Below are positions 1 to 9,964 of a stretch of DNA of 64,000 nucleotides, in pieces (position 1 is the stretch's first letter; the number at the start of each line of letters is the position of its first letter). The DNA lies in contig NZ_FZLN01000001.1 of the NCBI RefSeq assembly GCF_900197575.1, positions 868,001 through 932,000 of the forward strand, in the 5' to 3' direction. This DNA is from Acinetobacter apis (lineage in GTDB: Bacteria; Pseudomonadota; Gammaproteobacteria; Pseudomonadales; Moraxellaceae). Made by a program: the position numbers and the translations under genes. The notes below the pieces were generated by a model. It ran no database searches, was not told the DNA's origin, and saw nothing but the letters and a program-made list of their open reading frames with translations.

Positions 1-132
1 TTAGTATCTGTTGAAGCCAATGTACCTTTTACATCACAACTGATTTGGTGGTTACGTAGTTTTGGTAAAAAAATCATTGAAATTCAGCCACTCGAAGTCG
101 CTCATGCAGTCTATGAAACAGAGTCATCTTAA
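1..132 (+). CDS. C-terminal end of a WYL-domain transcriptional regulator (partial)
   Basis: Open from the first base of the window in frame 1, giving 43 residues and ending at TAA (130-132). The tail has a hydrophobic, Trp-containing segment (QLIWWLRSFGKKIIEIQP) just before the stop. This resembles the C-terminal WCX extension of WYL regulators, where a WLLSFG-like stretch precedes a final 'VLEP' strand. Such proteins pair an N-terminal winged helix with a ligand- or nucleic-acid-sensing WYL domain. Only the tail is visible, so family membership is inferred from one motif and neither ligand nor target can be given. It converges on mnmG and shares the hairpin at 151-180. Confidence 0.6.
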   Translation, partial: LVSVEANVPFTSQLIWWLRSFGKKIIEIQPLEVAHAVYETESS

Positions 133-150
133 TATCAGATCTTTAGAGTT

Positions 151-180
151 AAAAAAGACCTGCTTGAGCAGGTCTTTTTC
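151..180. terminator. Bidirectional Rho-independent terminator
   Basis: A 12-bp stem (AAAAAGACCTGC / GCAGGTCTTTTT) with a TTGA loop lies between the convergent WYL regulator gene and mnmG. The A and T runs on either side let it work in both directions. Confidence 0.85.
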
Positions 181-190
181 TTAGTGCAAA

Positions 191-2071
191 TTATGCCGTC
201 TTTTTGATTAAGTGGCTTTTACGCACAGTAATCATCACAAGCTGTACTGCTGCAGGTGTAACCCCTGGAATACGCATGGCTTGTGCTAAAGTTTCAGGAC
301 GCACGTTTTCAAGCTTTTGGGTAATTTCTCTTGATAATCCAGATACTTTACTATATTCAAAGTCTGCTGGTATTTTTGTTTCTTCCAAACGTTTTAACTG
401 TGCAACATCTTCTTGTTGACGGTCAATATACCCTGCATATTTTACTGCAATTTCAATTTGCTCACCAATTTGCTCAGTGACTGTTGAATCTGTAAGTTCA
501 GCAATCTCAGCAAAAGTAATTTTTGGACGTTTTAGTAAATCAATCGCACTACATTCTTTACTTAAATCTGCACCTGTCATCTCAACAAATTTTTTGCCAA
601 GTGGATTATTTGGTGCTGCCCATAAATTCTTTAAGCGTGCTGTTTCAGTTTCTACAGCTTCCATTTTTTCACAGAAACTTGCCCAACGTGCACCATCTAC
701 TAAACCAAGCTCACGACCAATCGCAGTTAAACGCTGATCTGCATTGTCTTCACGTAACATCAAGCGATATTCTGCACGTGAAGTAAACATACGGTATGGT
801 TCTTTAGTACCTAAGGTAATTAAATCATCAACAAGGACGCCCATATATGCTTCATCACGCTTTGGTGACCACTGTTCTTGGTCATATGCACGGCGTGCTG
901 CATTTAAACCTGCCAATAACCCTTGCGCTCCTGCCTCTTCATATCCTGTTGTGCCATTAATTTGACCTGCAAAATATAAGTTTTGGATCGCTTTGGTTTC
1001 TAATGTTGATTTTAACGCTTGCGGATCAAAGTAGTCATATTCAATTGCATAACCTGGACGCAGAATATGTGCATTTTCCATGCCTCGAATTGAGCGAACA
1101 AGTTGTAATTGAATATCAAATGGCAACGATGTTGAAATACCATTTGGATAAAGCTCATGTGTTGTTAAACCTTCAGGCTCAATAAATACCTGATGTGAAT
1201 CTTTATCTGCAAAGCGGTGGATTTTATCTTCAATTGATGGGCAATAACGTGGCCCTACACCTTCAATCACACCAGTGTACATGGGTGAACGATCTAAACC
1301 ACTACGAATAATTTCGTGTGTCTGTTCATTGGTATGTGTAATAAAGCAATTGACCTGTTCAGGGTGCATTGATGCATTGCCCATGAATGACATGGTCGGG
1401 GATGGAAAATCACCAGGCTGTGCAGTCATGACAGAAAAATCAACTGAACGTGCATCGATACGTGGCGGTGTTCCTGTTTTTAAACGTCCAACAGGCAATT
1501 TAAGTTCACGCAAACGATCTGCAAGTGCAATGGCTGGTGGATCACCTGCACGTCCACCACTCGATTGCTGTAACCCAATGTGAATCACGCCGCCAAGGAA
1601 TGTGCCTGTCGTTAACACCACCGTTTTGGTGTCAAAGCGAATACCCATTTGAGTAATCACCGCTTTAACCACATCGCCTTCAATAATAATATCGTCAGCA
1701 GCTTGCTGAAAAATATCTAAATTCGGTTGATTTTCAAGCGTTGCGCGAATGGCCGCTTTATACAAAATTCGGTCTGCTTGAGCTCTTGTTGCTCGTACAG
1801 CTGCACCTTTTCTAGAATTCAAAATACGAAATTGAATCCCACTTTGATCTGCAGCAAGTGCCATTGCACCGCCCAAAGCATCAATTTCACGCACAAGATG
1901 AGACTTACCAATTCCCCCAATTGCAGGGTTACAGCTCATCTGCCCTAATGTTTCAATATTATGGGTTAAAAGCAAGGTCTGGCGTCCCATACGAGCAGCA
2001 GCAAGCGCAGCTTCTGTACCAGCGTGACCACCACCAATAACAATAACATCGTAAACTTTAGGATAATGCAT
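191..2071 (-). CDS. mnmG: tRNA uridine-5-carboxymethylaminomethyl modification enzyme MnmG (GidA)
   Basis: FAD-binding subunit of the MnmEG complex, which installs the (carboxymethyl)aminomethyl group on U34 of certain tRNAs using methylene-tetrahydrofolate, FAD, NADH and GTP. At 626 aa it is close to the E. coli length (629). The N-terminal dinucleotide-binding loop GGGHAG is at residues 13-18, followed by the conserved [19 protein letters not shown] stretch. The middle carries the [12 protein letters not shown] motif, and the C-terminal helical domain that docks MnmE includes KYAGYIDRQ. The start is the only early ATG and gives the standard N-terminus. The gene stands alone and converges on the WYL regulator; mnmE is not in the window. 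Confidence 0.97.
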   Translation of the reverse strand: MHYPKVYDVIVIGGGHAGTEAALAAARMGRQTLLLTHNIETLGQMSCNPAIGGIGKSHLVREIDALGGAMALAADQSGIQFRILNSRKGAAVRATRAQADRILYKAAIRATLENQPNLDIFQQAADDIIIEGDVVKAVITQMGIRFDTKTVVLTTGTFLGGVIHIGLQQSSGGRAGDPPAIALADRLRELKLPVGRLKTGTPPRIDARSVDFSVMTAQPGDFPSPTMSFMGNASMHPEQVNCFITHTNEQTHEIIRSGLDRSPMYTGVIEGVGPRYCPSIEDKIHRFADKDSHQVFIEPEGLTTHELYPNGISTSLPFDIQLQLVRSIRGMENAHILRPGYAIEYDYFDPQALKSTLETKAIQNLYFAGQINGTTGYEEAGAQGLLAGLNAARRAYDQEQWSPKRDEAYMGVLVDDLITLGTKEPYRMFTSRAEYRLMLREDNADQRLTAIGRELGLVDGARWASFCEKMEAVETETARLKNLWAAPNNPLGKKFVEMTGADLSKECSAIDLLKRPKITFAEIAELTDSTVTEQIGEQIEIAVKYAGYIDRQQEDVAQLKRLEETKIPADFEYSKVSGLSREITQKLENVRPETLAQAMRIPGVTPAAVQLVMITVRKSHLIKKTA

Positions 2072-2103
2072 AATATTAGCGTCAAAAATAAAAAAGACCC
2101 GAT

Positions 2104-2112
2104 ATTATATCA
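2104..2112 (-). promoter_or_regulatory. Candidate extended -10 promoter of mnmG
   Basis: Read on the minus strand, TGATATAAT is a consensus TATAAT with the TGn extension. It sits about 35 bp upstream of the mnmG ATG. The -35 region 17 bp further up (TTATTT) is poor, as is usual for extended -10 promoters. Assigned from sequence only. Confidence 0.45.
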
Positions 2113-2306
2113 GAGTATCTATCACAAAATAACCATGTTTTAGATCGCGCTACAAATTAATTCTGTATCTCCAAATTAAAACATCGCAGTCGGTCTTTGC
2201 TAGGCAAAACACATATCATTAAAACGCAATAGCTAATAAATATATATACATTTGAAGTTGTCATGGACTATGCAATGATTTGATCCTATCAATCTTTTAA
2301 CGTCAT

Positions 2307-3293
2307 ATGGACATGAGCATGCGTTCTACTCACACCCGATCTTGGTTAAAACTGTTACTTATTACAACTGCATCACTCTGCGCTACAGCACCTGTATTTG
2401 CTGTGATTCCACAAACAGTTAAATTAGATTACGCATACTATGCACCGACCAGTTTAATTGTGAAAGATCAAAAGCTTTTAGAAAAAGCATTACCCAATAC
2501 GCGCATTAAATGGGTTTTTAGTCAGGGCAGCAATCGTTCTTTAGAATATTTAAACGGCAACAGTATTGATTTTGCATCAACAGCAGGACTTGCAGCTGTC
2601 TTGAACCGTGCCAATGGTAGCCCCATCAAAACCGTGTATATTCAAAGTCAACCTGAATGGACTGCTTTAGTGGTTAGCAAAAATTCACCCTTAAAATCTT
2701 TAAAAGACTTAAAAGGAAAGAAAATTGCAGCCACTAAAGGCACTGATCCATTTTTATTTACTTTACAAGCATTAGATACCGTGGGATTAACAAAAAAAGA
2801 TGTTCAACTGATTCCACTCCAACATCCTGATGGCAAAATTGCATTAGAACGCAATCAAGTCGATGCATGGGCAGGCTTAGACCCTCTTATGGCAGCGGCT
2901 CAACTCCAAACAGGTGCACGACTGCTTTATCGCAATGTAGGTTTTAATAGTTATAGCGTGTTAAGTACCAAAGAAAACTTTGCAGCTCAAAGTCCTGAGG
3001 TGGTTGAAATTGTTATTAAGGCGTATGAAGATGCCCGTAAATGGGCAAAATCTCATCCAGATCAAACAGCAGCACTGTTAGCAAGAGAGTCTAAATTACC
3101 ATTGGCTGTGGCCAAATTACAATTGAGTCGAACCAACTTCGAGCAAAACATTCCATCAAGTCTACAAATCAATGCCCTCAAACAGGCGGGCAAAATTTTA
3201 ACAGAAGAAGGTTTAGTTCGTCCTGGCACACAAGTATCACAAGTGATTGATCAATTAATTGATCCTAAGTTTGCTCAAAAGGTTATTCGCTAA
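2307..3293 (+). CDS. Aliphatic-sulfonate-type ABC transporter substrate-binding protein (SsuA/TauA/NrtA family)
   Basis: Periplasmic binding protein of the SsuA/NrtA class, expected to deliver a sulfonate or similar oxyanion to the permease encoded next to it. At 328 aa it has a signal peptide: a charged start, hydrophobic residues about 14-30, and likely cleavage after VFA before VIPQ. The family pattern follows: YYAPTSLIVK, FSQGSNRSLEYLNGNSIDFASTAG, and the LKDLKGKKIAATKGTDP strand-turn typical of NMT1/SsuA-like proteins. Three ATGs lie close together (2307, 2313, 2319) and none has a strong ribosome site, so the exact start is open. The stop codon abuts the permease ATG, so the two are surely cotranscribed. 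The substrate cannot be told from sequence. Confidence 0.85.
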   Translation: MDMSMRSTHTRSWLKLLLITTASLCATAPVFAVIPQTVKLDYAYYAPTSLIVKDQKLLEKALPNTRIKWVFSQGSNRSLEYLNGNSIDFASTAGLAAVLNRANGSPIKTVYIQSQPEWTALVVSKNSPLKSLKDLKGKKIAATKGTDPFLFTLQALDTVGLTKKDVQLIPLQHPDGKIALERNQVDAWAGLDPLMAAAQLQTGARLLYRNVGFNSYSVLSTKENFAAQSPEVVEIVIKAYEDARKWAKSHPDQTAALLARESKLPLAVAKLQLSRTNFEQNIPSSLQINALKQAGKILTEEGLVRPGTQVSQVIDQLIDPKFAQKVIR

Positions 3294-4124
3294 ATGTGGT
3301 CAAACTCTGTGTTCAAACCTGAGGGTAAAGTCAATACATCATCGACGTATACCTTTAGGTCACAAACTAATTCATGGAAAACCAAATTGAGTACAGGCAT
3401 AAAAGGGTTAATTTTACCTTTACTCTTGTTAAGCTTAGCTGAAATGACAGTCAGACAAGGATGGATTGCCCCTTACTTACTGCCTGCACCATCTAGTTTA
3501 TGGCAAACTTTTTTAGAATTACTGCATGCCGATTTATTCAGTCACATTTATATCAGCAGTGTTCGTGTGGGCATTGGTTTTTTCATTGGTAGTGGTTTGG
3601 GACTTATTGTTGCGATTGCCGTCGGCTTAAATAAGCATATTGAAGATTATCTTGACCCAACATTGTCTGCAATTAAATCCATTCCAAGTTTGGCTTGGAT
3701 TCCATTACTGTTACTGTGGCTTGGTATTGATGAAAGTTCAAAACTGACGTTAATTATTATTGGGGCTTTTTTTCCGACGTATACCAACACTGTTGCAGCC
3801 ATTCAACACGTTGACCCTAAATTAATTGAACTCGGAGTTGCTTATAATTTAAATCGCTTTCAGCGAATTGTTCAAATTATATTGCCTGCAGCATTATCAG
3901 GTATTTTAACTGGGGTACGAAACAGCCTGAGCTTATCGTGGATGTTTATGGTGGCTGCAGAATTGATTGCTGCGACTCAAGGGATTGGCTATTTATTAAG
4001 TGATGGGCGTGAAACTGCACGGCCAGACATTGTGATTGTTGCCATCTTACTCTTGGCCTTGCTTGGAAAAATGACAGACCTTGGTATGAAAAAACTAGAA
4101 CAGCATTTACTCAGGTGGCGCTAA
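3294..4124 (+). CDS. ABC transporter permease, SsuC/TauC-like
   Basis: Inner-membrane permease of 276 aa with about six transmembrane segments (the first at residues 37-52). It has the cytoplasmic EAA-type loop LGVAYNLNRFQRIVQIILPAALSG, where the ATPase would dock, and SWMFMVAAELI after it as in SsuC/TauC. The ATG directly follows the TAA of the binding-protein gene (TAAATG), implying translational coupling. The N-terminus has about 30 extra polar residues before the first membrane helix. No ATP-binding cassette gene precedes or follows: the upstream neighbour is mnmG and the downstream one is a LysR regulator. The ATPase must come from elsewhere, or the transporter is incomplete. Confidence 0.88.
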   Translation: MWSNSVFKPEGKVNTSSTYTFRSQTNSWKTKLSTGIKGLILPLLLLSLAEMTVRQGWIAPYLLPAPSSLWQTFLELLHADLFSHIYISSVRVGIGFFIGSGLGLIVAIAVGLNKHIEDYLDPTLSAIKSIPSLAWIPLLLLWLGIDESSKLTLIIIGAFFPTYTNTVAAIQHVDPKLIELGVAYNLNRFQRIVQIILPAALSGILTGVRNSLSLSWMFMVAAELIAATQGIGYLLSDGRETARPDIVIVAILLLALLGKMTDLGMKKLEQHLLRWR

Positions 4125-4263
4125 ATTCAGTACAGTAATTCATCGAATGTTTTTTTAAGCTACTACAGTTCTCGGTGCTTAGATACGATTTTCTGAATAC
4201 AAAAATAGGAATTTGTGGCATACTATCAAGATATTTTATGGCTGTGATCTTGGTATTTTTTTT

Positions 4264-5250
4264 ATGAATCTTGAGCGAGTGGATTTAAACTTATTGATTT
4301 ATCTTGATGTCTTGTTGAGAGAAAAAAATGTCACTCGTGCAGCAGAACAATTGGGCGTTACACAGCCTGCAATGAGTAATATTTTGCGTCGATTGCGAAC
4401 ATTATTTAATGATCCGCTTTTGATCCGTTCTTCTGAAGGTATGACCCCGACTGAACGTGCATTAGAATTACAGCCAAGAATACGAGATGCTTTATCTGAT
4501 TTATCAATGATTTTAGAGCCGCGTACAGATTTTAAACCATATACCAGTACACGTGTTTTTCGAATTATGACCTCAGATTATGCAGAGGCAACGTTAATTC
4601 CAAGACTAGTAAAAGCACTACGGGCTGAAGCACCACACGTAGTATTGGATTTTTTAACCCCAAGCGATGTGTCTTATCGAGATATGGAGCAAGGTAAGGT
4701 TGATTTAGCCATTAACCGATTTACTGAAATTCCACAAAGTTTCCACCAAGTGCTGGTTTGGCGCGATAGCTTTTCGTGTTTAATTAGCGCTCAGCATCCC
4801 CATGTCGAACACTTTAATTTAAAAAATTATTTAGATGCACATCATATTTGGGTCTCTAAAACAGGAATGGGCATTGGATTTGGGGTGAACCCTGAAAAAC
4901 AATCTGGCTTAGGTTGGATAGACCAAGCATTGGAGCGGATCGGACAAAAACGTAAAATTTCTATTTTTACAAGGCATTATCAAATGCCTGCATTGCTTAC
5001 GCGTAATGTTGACTTAATTGCCACATTACCAACACGTATAGCAGATTTACAAGCCACTAATCCAGAATTAGTGATTAAAGACCCACCTTTTTACATTCCA
5101 GAAATTGAATTAAAAATGGCTTGGTGTCCACTTCTTCATCACCATCCTGCACATCGTTGGTTACGCCAGCTGATTTTATATGTTGCAAGACAAATGGTAG
5201 AAGAAGAAAATCGTGAGTATTTAAAGGTAAATACGCATACACATTATTAA
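4264..5250 (+). CDS. LysR-family transcriptional regulator
   Basis: LysR-type activator/repressor of 328 aa. The N-terminal winged helix-turn-helix is clear (VDLNLLIYLDVLLREKNVTR, then AAEQLGVTQPAMSNILRRLR with the recognition helix, then LIRSSEGMTPTERA). A periplasmic-binding-protein-like effector domain follows from about residue 90. The N-terminus and the 'LIRSSEGMTPTERA' wording resemble the NodD/PcpR/NahR branch. The start chosen is the internal ATG at 4264, because the longer frame from 4213 adds 17 residues foreign to the family. It lies about 140 bp downstream of the ABC permease on the same strand and may control that transporter, but no operator was identified. Confidence 0.9.
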   Translation: MNLERVDLNLLIYLDVLLREKNVTRAAEQLGVTQPAMSNILRRLRTLFNDPLLIRSSEGMTPTERALELQPRIRDALSDLSMILEPRTDFKPYTSTRVFRIMTSDYAEATLIPRLVKALRAEAPHVVLDFLTPSDVSYRDMEQGKVDLAINRFTEIPQSFHQVLVWRDSFSCLISAQHPHVEHFNLKNYLDAHHIWVSKTGMGIGFGVNPEKQSGLGWIDQALERIGQKRKISIFTRHYQMPALLTRNVDLIATLPTRIADLQATNPELVIKDPPFYIPEIELKMAWCPLLHHHPAHRWLRQLILYVARQMVEEENREYLKVNTHTHY

Positions 5251-5358
5251 GTTTTCTGTCTCTTTTTTCTTACAGTGACGGTTATTTTCTATACCGCACT
5301 GTATCTTTTTATGTTACAAAATACCTAATAATGCAAAATTTATAAATACAGGTGCATT

Positions 5359-6699
5359 GTGAGTTTTTTTCAAAGTATTGTGATCGTTAGTATTCTGATC
5401 GCCGCTGGTAGTTTTTTGGCCCTTGCCGAAATTGCACTTGCAGGCGCAAGGAAAGTTAAACTGAAGATCTTGGCAGAATCAGGCGATGAACGCGCACAAA
5501 AGGTATTGGACGTTCAAGCGCAATCTGCTGACTTTTTTGCTGCATCCCAAATTGGTTTGAATGCAGTTGGTATTTTAGGCGGGATTATCGGAGAACCTGC
5601 ATTTCGCTTGGTTTTTCTTGATCTACTAAAACACTTTTTTGATGGCGCATGGATTGAAACTGCCGCCTTTGGTCTATCATTTGTTTTTGTGACCTTAATC
5701 TTTATTTTATTTGCTGACTTTATGCCAAAGCGCTTGGCAATGATCGCACCAGAAAAAATTGCGATTGCAGTCATTGTACCCACGTTAATCTATGTCAAAA
5801 TTTGCTCTCCCTTGGCATGGGTCGTAAATGTTATTACTAACTTGTTGTTTCGTTTGTTTAAAGTGAACACCATTCGTGAAGACAATATTACCTTTGATGA
5901 TATTGCTGCCGTCATGGAAGCTGGCGCACAAGCAGGTGTATTACTAAAACAAGAACACCATTTTATTGAAAATGTGTTTGAGCTTGAGGAACGTACTGTA
6001 CCGTCTAGCATGACCACGCGTGAAAATATTGTCTTTTTCACTTTAACTGAATCCGAAGAAAGTATTAAACAAAAATTAGCGCAATACCCATTTTCAAAAT
6101 TCCTAGTCTGTAACGAAACAATTGATCAAATGATTGGTTATGTTGATGCCAAAGACTTCTTGGTTCGAATTTTGAATAATCAAAAATTGAATCAATTGAA
6201 CGAATCAACCATTCGCAGTGTGTTAACTATTCCAGACACCCTCACCTTATCAGAACTGCTTGATCGTTTTAGAGCAAGTAAAGAAACATTGGCTGTGGTC
6301 ATCAATGAATATGCATGGGTGGTCGGTGTCATCAGCTTAAATGACATCATGAGTACGGTCATGGGTGATTGGGTAACCCCTATGGATGAAAATCAGCAGA
6401 TTATTAAACGTGACCAACATTCATGGTTAATTGAAGGCAGTACACCTATCGAAGACATGAAACATGTTTTAGATATTGATGAAATGCCGGAAGAAGAAAA
6501 TTATGAAACTGTTGCAGGCTTTATGATGTATAAGCTCAGAAAAGTACCTCGTCCTGCAGATTTCGTTGAATTTAACAATTTTAAATTTGAAGTGGTCGAT
6601 GTTGATCACTTTAAAATCGACCAGCTCTTGGTCACACGACTTTCTGTGATCAATGAAGATATTTTCATACCAGATAAAAATAAAGATGAAAATAGTTAA
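5359..6699 (+). CDS. CNNM/CBS-domain membrane protein, CorC/HlyC (TlyC hemolysin) family
   Basis: Inner-membrane protein of 446 aa with the family's three parts. There is an N-terminal CNNM (DUF21) transmembrane domain (residues 1-200, starting FFQSIVIVSILIAAGSFLALAE). A pair of CBS domains follows (about 210-335, including EERTVPSSMTTRENIVFF and VINEYAWVVGVISLNDIM). A C-terminal CorC_HlyC domain closes it (about 345-430, with HSWLIEGSTPIEDM). Relatives are linked to Mg2+/Co2+ efflux or ion homeostasis; the older 'hemolysin' name is historical. The start is GTG at 5359, preceded by a weak AGG about six bases upstream. It is monocistronic, bounded by a strong terminator at 6700-6726. Confidence 0.88.
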   Translation: MSFFQSIVIVSILIAAGSFLALAEIALAGARKVKLKILAESGDERAQKVLDVQAQSADFFAASQIGLNAVGILGGIIGEPAFRLVFLDLLKHFFDGAWIETAAFGLSFVFVTLIFILFADFMPKRLAMIAPEKIAIAVIVPTLIYVKICSPLAWVVNVITNLLFRLFKVNTIREDNITFDDIAAVMEAGAQAGVLLKQEHHFIENVFELEERTVPSSMTTRENIVFFTLTESEESIKQKLAQYPFSKFLVCNETIDQMIGYVDAKDFLVRILNNQKLNQLNESTIRSVLTIPDTLTLSELLDRFRASKETLAVVINEYAWVVGVISLNDIMSTVMGDWVTPMDENQQIIKRDQHSWLIEGSTPIEDMKHVLDIDEMPEEENYETVAGFMMYKLRKVPRPADFVEFNNFKFEVVDVDHFKIDQLLVTRLSVINEDIFIPDKNKDENS

Positions 6700-6726
6700 A
6701 AAAAGGTGCGTTATCGCACCTTTTTT
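6700..6726 (+). terminator. Rho-independent terminator after the CBS protein
   Basis: Stem AAAAAAGGTGCG / CGCACCTTTTTT with a TTAT loop, starting right at the stop codon of the preceding gene. Confidence 0.85.
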
Positions 6727-6808
6727 AATGATATAAGACAAATGTCTATTATTTTAACAACAAGTAAATAAATATACTCAAGGTACCCATAACACTAAGG
6801 ACAGTATT

Positions 6809-8146
6809 ATGCTGACATGGCTAGGCATTATCATGATTGGATGCTTTATGTATCTAATCATGAGTAAGCGTTTAAGTGCACTGACTGCACTCACGATTAT
6901 CCCCATCCTCTTTGCTGTACTGGCTGCTTTTTTAGGTCACTATATCGATGATTTAAATCATATTCAGTTCGATGCACTCGGCAACATGATGTTAGATGGA
7001 ATTCAAAAGCTTGCACCAACAGGAATTATGCTTTTGTTTGCCATCATGTATTTTGCACTCATGATTGATACCGGCTTATTTGATCCTCCTGTACAATGGA
7101 TTTTGGATCGTGTACATGGCGATCCGTTAAAAGTGACATTAGGAACCGTATTATTAACACTGATCGTCTCTTTAGATGGTGATGGTTCAACCACATATAT
7201 GATTTGTGTTGCAGCAATGTTGCCGCTATTCAAACGCCTGAATATGAACCCACTGATCATGACCTGTTTAATGTTGCTCAGCAGTGGCATTATGAATTTA
7301 ACGCCTTGGGGTGGCCCAACTGCACGTGCTGCAAGTGCTTTACATGTTGACCCAAGCGAAATATTTGTTGCCATGCTTATTCCTATGGGCATAAGTATTC
7401 TGTGGGTTTTTATATTGGCATATGCGTATGGTCGTTATGAGCGAAAAAGATTAGGCATCATTCAATTAAAACAACCTGAACATCAGGTTGAAATTACTGT
7501 ATCGCAGAACCAAGAAGCACGTCGCCCACATTTAAGAACCATCAATGCCATCTTAACTTTATGTTTAATGATTTCATTGGTGATGGGCTTTTTGCCGATG
7601 CCTATTTTATTTATGATTGCCTTTTCTATTGCGCTATGTATTAACTATCCAAGCCTTGAACAACAAAAGGCACGAATTGCAGAACATGCTGATAGCGCAT
7701 TGGCTGTGGTGAGTTTAATTTTTGCAGCAGGAATTTTTACAGGTATTTTATCAGGGACAGGTATGATTCATGCGATGTCTGAGCAATTTGTACATTCAAT
7801 GCCAGAATTTCTTGGACCGTATTCTGCACCTGTGACCGCCATTGTGAGTATGCCACTCACCTTTTTTATGTCAAATGATGCATTTTACTATGGCATGTTA
7901 CCTATTTTATCAGAAGCCGCAACTCATTATGGAGTGACTCCTGTTGAAATGGCACGTGCTTCAATTATTGGACAACCTGTCCATCTACTCTCACCACTTG
8001 TGCCATCAACATATTTATTATGTGGGTTGGCAGGTGTCGATTTTGCAGATCATCAACGTTTTACGCTCAAATGGGCGATTGCAACTTGTTTTGTACTGTT
8101 ATTAAGTGCATTGCTATTTGGCATCATCCCTTTTGCCGTCAGCTAA
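6809..8146 (+). CDS. CitMHS-family citrate (metal-citrate:proton) transporter
   Basis: Integral inner-membrane transporter of 445 aa with roughly 11-12 hydrophobic segments. The sequence matches the CitMHS family of B. subtilis CitM/CitH: TLIVSLDGDGSTTYMICVAA near residues 112-131 and SSGIMNLTPWGGPTARAAS near 160-178, both hallmark loops, and a second-half repeat with FFMSNDAFYYGMLPI. CitMHS proteins import citrate as a complex with Mg2+, Ca2+ or similar cations in symport with protons; which metal is preferred cannot be read here. It stands alone between two terminators, with no two-component or LysR partner beside it. Confidence 0.88.
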   Translation: MLTWLGIIMIGCFMYLIMSKRLSALTALTIIPILFAVLAAFLGHYIDDLNHIQFDALGNMMLDGIQKLAPTGIMLLFAIMYFALMIDTGLFDPPVQWILDRVHGDPLKVTLGTVLLTLIVSLDGDGSTTYMICVAAMLPLFKRLNMNPLIMTCLMLLSSGIMNLTPWGGPTARAASALHVDPSEIFVAMLIPMGISILWVFILAYAYGRYERKRLGIIQLKQPEHQVEITVSQNQEARRPHLRTINAILTLCLMISLVMGFLPMPILFMIAFSIALCINYPSLEQQKARIAEHADSALAVVSLIFAAGIFTGILSGTGMIHAMSEQFVHSMPEFLGPYSAPVTAIVSMPLTFFMSNDAFYYGMLPILSEAATHYGVTPVEMARASIIGQPVHLLSPLVPSTYLLCGLAGVDFADHQRFTLKWAIATCFVLLLSALLFGIIPFAVS

Positions 8147-8162
8147 TCCAATTTATCAGCAA

Positions 8163-8195
8163 TAAAAAAACCCTTTATCAATAAAGGGTTTTTTA
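8163..8195. terminator. Bidirectional Rho-independent terminator
   Basis: Stem AAAAAACCCTTTAT / ATAAAGGGTTTTTT with a two-base loop, between the convergent citrate transporter and lysS genes. Both strands show a T run after the stem. Confidence 0.87.
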
Positions 8196-8207
8196 TTTCA
8201 TATACGC

Positions 8208-9737
8208 TTAACTGTCTTTACGGCGCATATGCGGAAACAATAATACATCACGAATACTTGCAGCATTTGCAAACAACATGACAAGACGGTCAATCCCAAT
8301 ACCCTGTCCTGCTGTCGGTGGCAAACCATACTCTAAGGCTTCAATAAATTCAGCGTCATAGTGCATTGCTTCGTCATCACCAGCATCTTTTTCTGCCACT
8401 TGCGCTTGGAAACGTTCTGCTTGATCAATTGGATCATTCAACTCGCTAAATCCATTTGCTAACTCGCGACCACCAATGAAGAACTCAAAGCGATCTGTAA
8501 CATGTGGATTATCATCATTACGACGAGCAAGTGGTGATGTTTCTGCAGGGTATTCGGTAATGAATGTAGGTTGACGCAATTGTGTTTCAACAGTTTCTTC
8601 AAACACTATTGTCTGCAATCTGCCTAAACCAAAGCCTGGTTTAACTTGCTCTTTCAGTTCGTTTTGAACAAAAGATGCTAAAAACTCACGATCTGCAACA
8701 TTTTCAGCCGTGAAATTAGGATTATGTTCTAAAATAGCATCAAACATAGAGATTTTTTTGAATGGGCCTTTAAAGCTAAATGTTTCTTCTGCATAAGGCA
8801 CATCAGTAGAACCTAAGATATCTAACGCTAGCTTTTCTAACATGTTTTCAGTTAGTGCCATTAAATCTTTATAATCTGCATACGCTTGATAAAATTCAAT
8901 CATCGTAAATTCAGGATTATGACGTGTTGATACACCCTCATTTCTGAAGTTACGGTTAATTTCAAACACACGCTCAAAACCACCAACTACTAAACGTTTA
9001 AGATATAATTCTGGCGCAATACGCAGAAATAAATTCATATCTAGTGCATTGTGATGCGTCACAAATGGCTTGGCTGATGCACCACCAGGAATGACATGCA
9101 TCATTGGTGTTTCAACTTCCATAAAACGCTCAGCAACCAAATACTGACGTATACCTGCGATAACTTGCGCACGGATTTCAAAAGTTTTACGTGTTTCTTC
9201 ATTCACAATCAGATCTAAATAACGCTTACGATATTTAGCTTCTGTGTCGTTTAAACCATGAAATTTATCTGGCAATGGACGCAATGATTTAGTAAGCAGT
9301 TCAAATGTTTGTAAATGAACATATAAATCGCCTTTACCAGAACGCCCGATATATCCAGTGGCTGCCACAATATCGCCCAAATCAAGCGCTTTAATTGAGT
9401 TCAATTGGTCTTCAGGTAAACCTTTACGGTCTACATACAGCTGAATACGACCAGTCATGTCTTGTAATACAATAAACGAGCCACGGTTAAGCATGACACG
9501 TCCTGCAACTTTGACATAAACATGTTCAGCTGCTTCAATCGTTGCTTTGTCTTGATCTTGGAAAGTGGCTTGCAAGTCAGCAGCATAATGCTCACGTTTA
9601 AAACCGTTTGGCCAAGGGCTTACACCCTTTTCTTTTGCTTGTTCTTCTATTTGTTTTAACTTGGCGTGACGCTGTGCAATTAAATCGTTTTCGGAAATAG
9701 TTGGTTCAGCACTCGATTGAGCGGGGTGTTGCGTCAT
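8208..9737 (-). CDS. lysS: Lysyl-tRNA synthetase, class II
   Basis: Charges tRNA-Lys with lysine. The 509-aa protein has an N-terminal OB-fold anticodon-binding domain (about 60-170; [20 protein letters not shown]). The class II catalytic core follows: motif 2 in [19 protein letters not shown] and motif 3 in [15 protein letters not shown] near the end. The start chosen is the ATG at 9737, which has a GAGG ribosome site seven bases upstream. An in-frame ATG 24 bases earlier would add MIIFIEAE, where the ribosome site itself is translated. A short polar N-terminal arm ([12 protein letters not shown]) precedes the fold, as in other Acinetobacter LysRS. Monocistronic. Confidence 0.96.
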   Translation of the reverse strand: MTQHPAQSSAEPTISENDLIAQRHAKLKQIEEQAKEKGVSPWPNGFKREHYAADLQATFQDQDKATIEAAEHVYVKVAGRVMLNRGSFIVLQDMTGRIQLYVDRKGLPEDQLNSIKALDLGDIVAATGYIGRSGKGDLYVHLQTFELLTKSLRPLPDKFHGLNDTEAKYRKRYLDLIVNEETRKTFEIRAQVIAGIRQYLVAERFMEVETPMMHVIPGGASAKPFVTHHNALDMNLFLRIAPELYLKRLVVGGFERVFEINRNFRNEGVSTRHNPEFTMIEFYQAYADYKDLMALTENMLEKLALDILGSTDVPYAEETFSFKGPFKKISMFDAILEHNPNFTAENVADREFLASFVQNELKEQVKPGFGLGRLQTIVFEETVETQLRQPTFITEYPAETSPLARRNDDNPHVTDRFEFFIGGRELANGFSELNDPIDQAERFQAQVAEKDAGDDEAMHYDAEFIEALEYGLPPTAGQGIGIDRLVMLFANAASIRDVLLFPHMRRKDS

Positions 9738-9964
9738 TTCAGCCTCGATAAAAATAATCAAAAGTTAAGTTACCGACTATAGCAGAACTCGGTTTTTTTT
9801 TCTAATTTGATGTCACATCTGCATATAAAAAATAGACAATTATCAAATTTATAGTAGGTATTAGACTATTTGCTAACTTCAAAGCCTGATGTTTCAACGT
9901 AAAATCATTATTTATAGAATGATATTCAAAAACAATCGTTCATCTTGAATAAGACATCAGAGCA

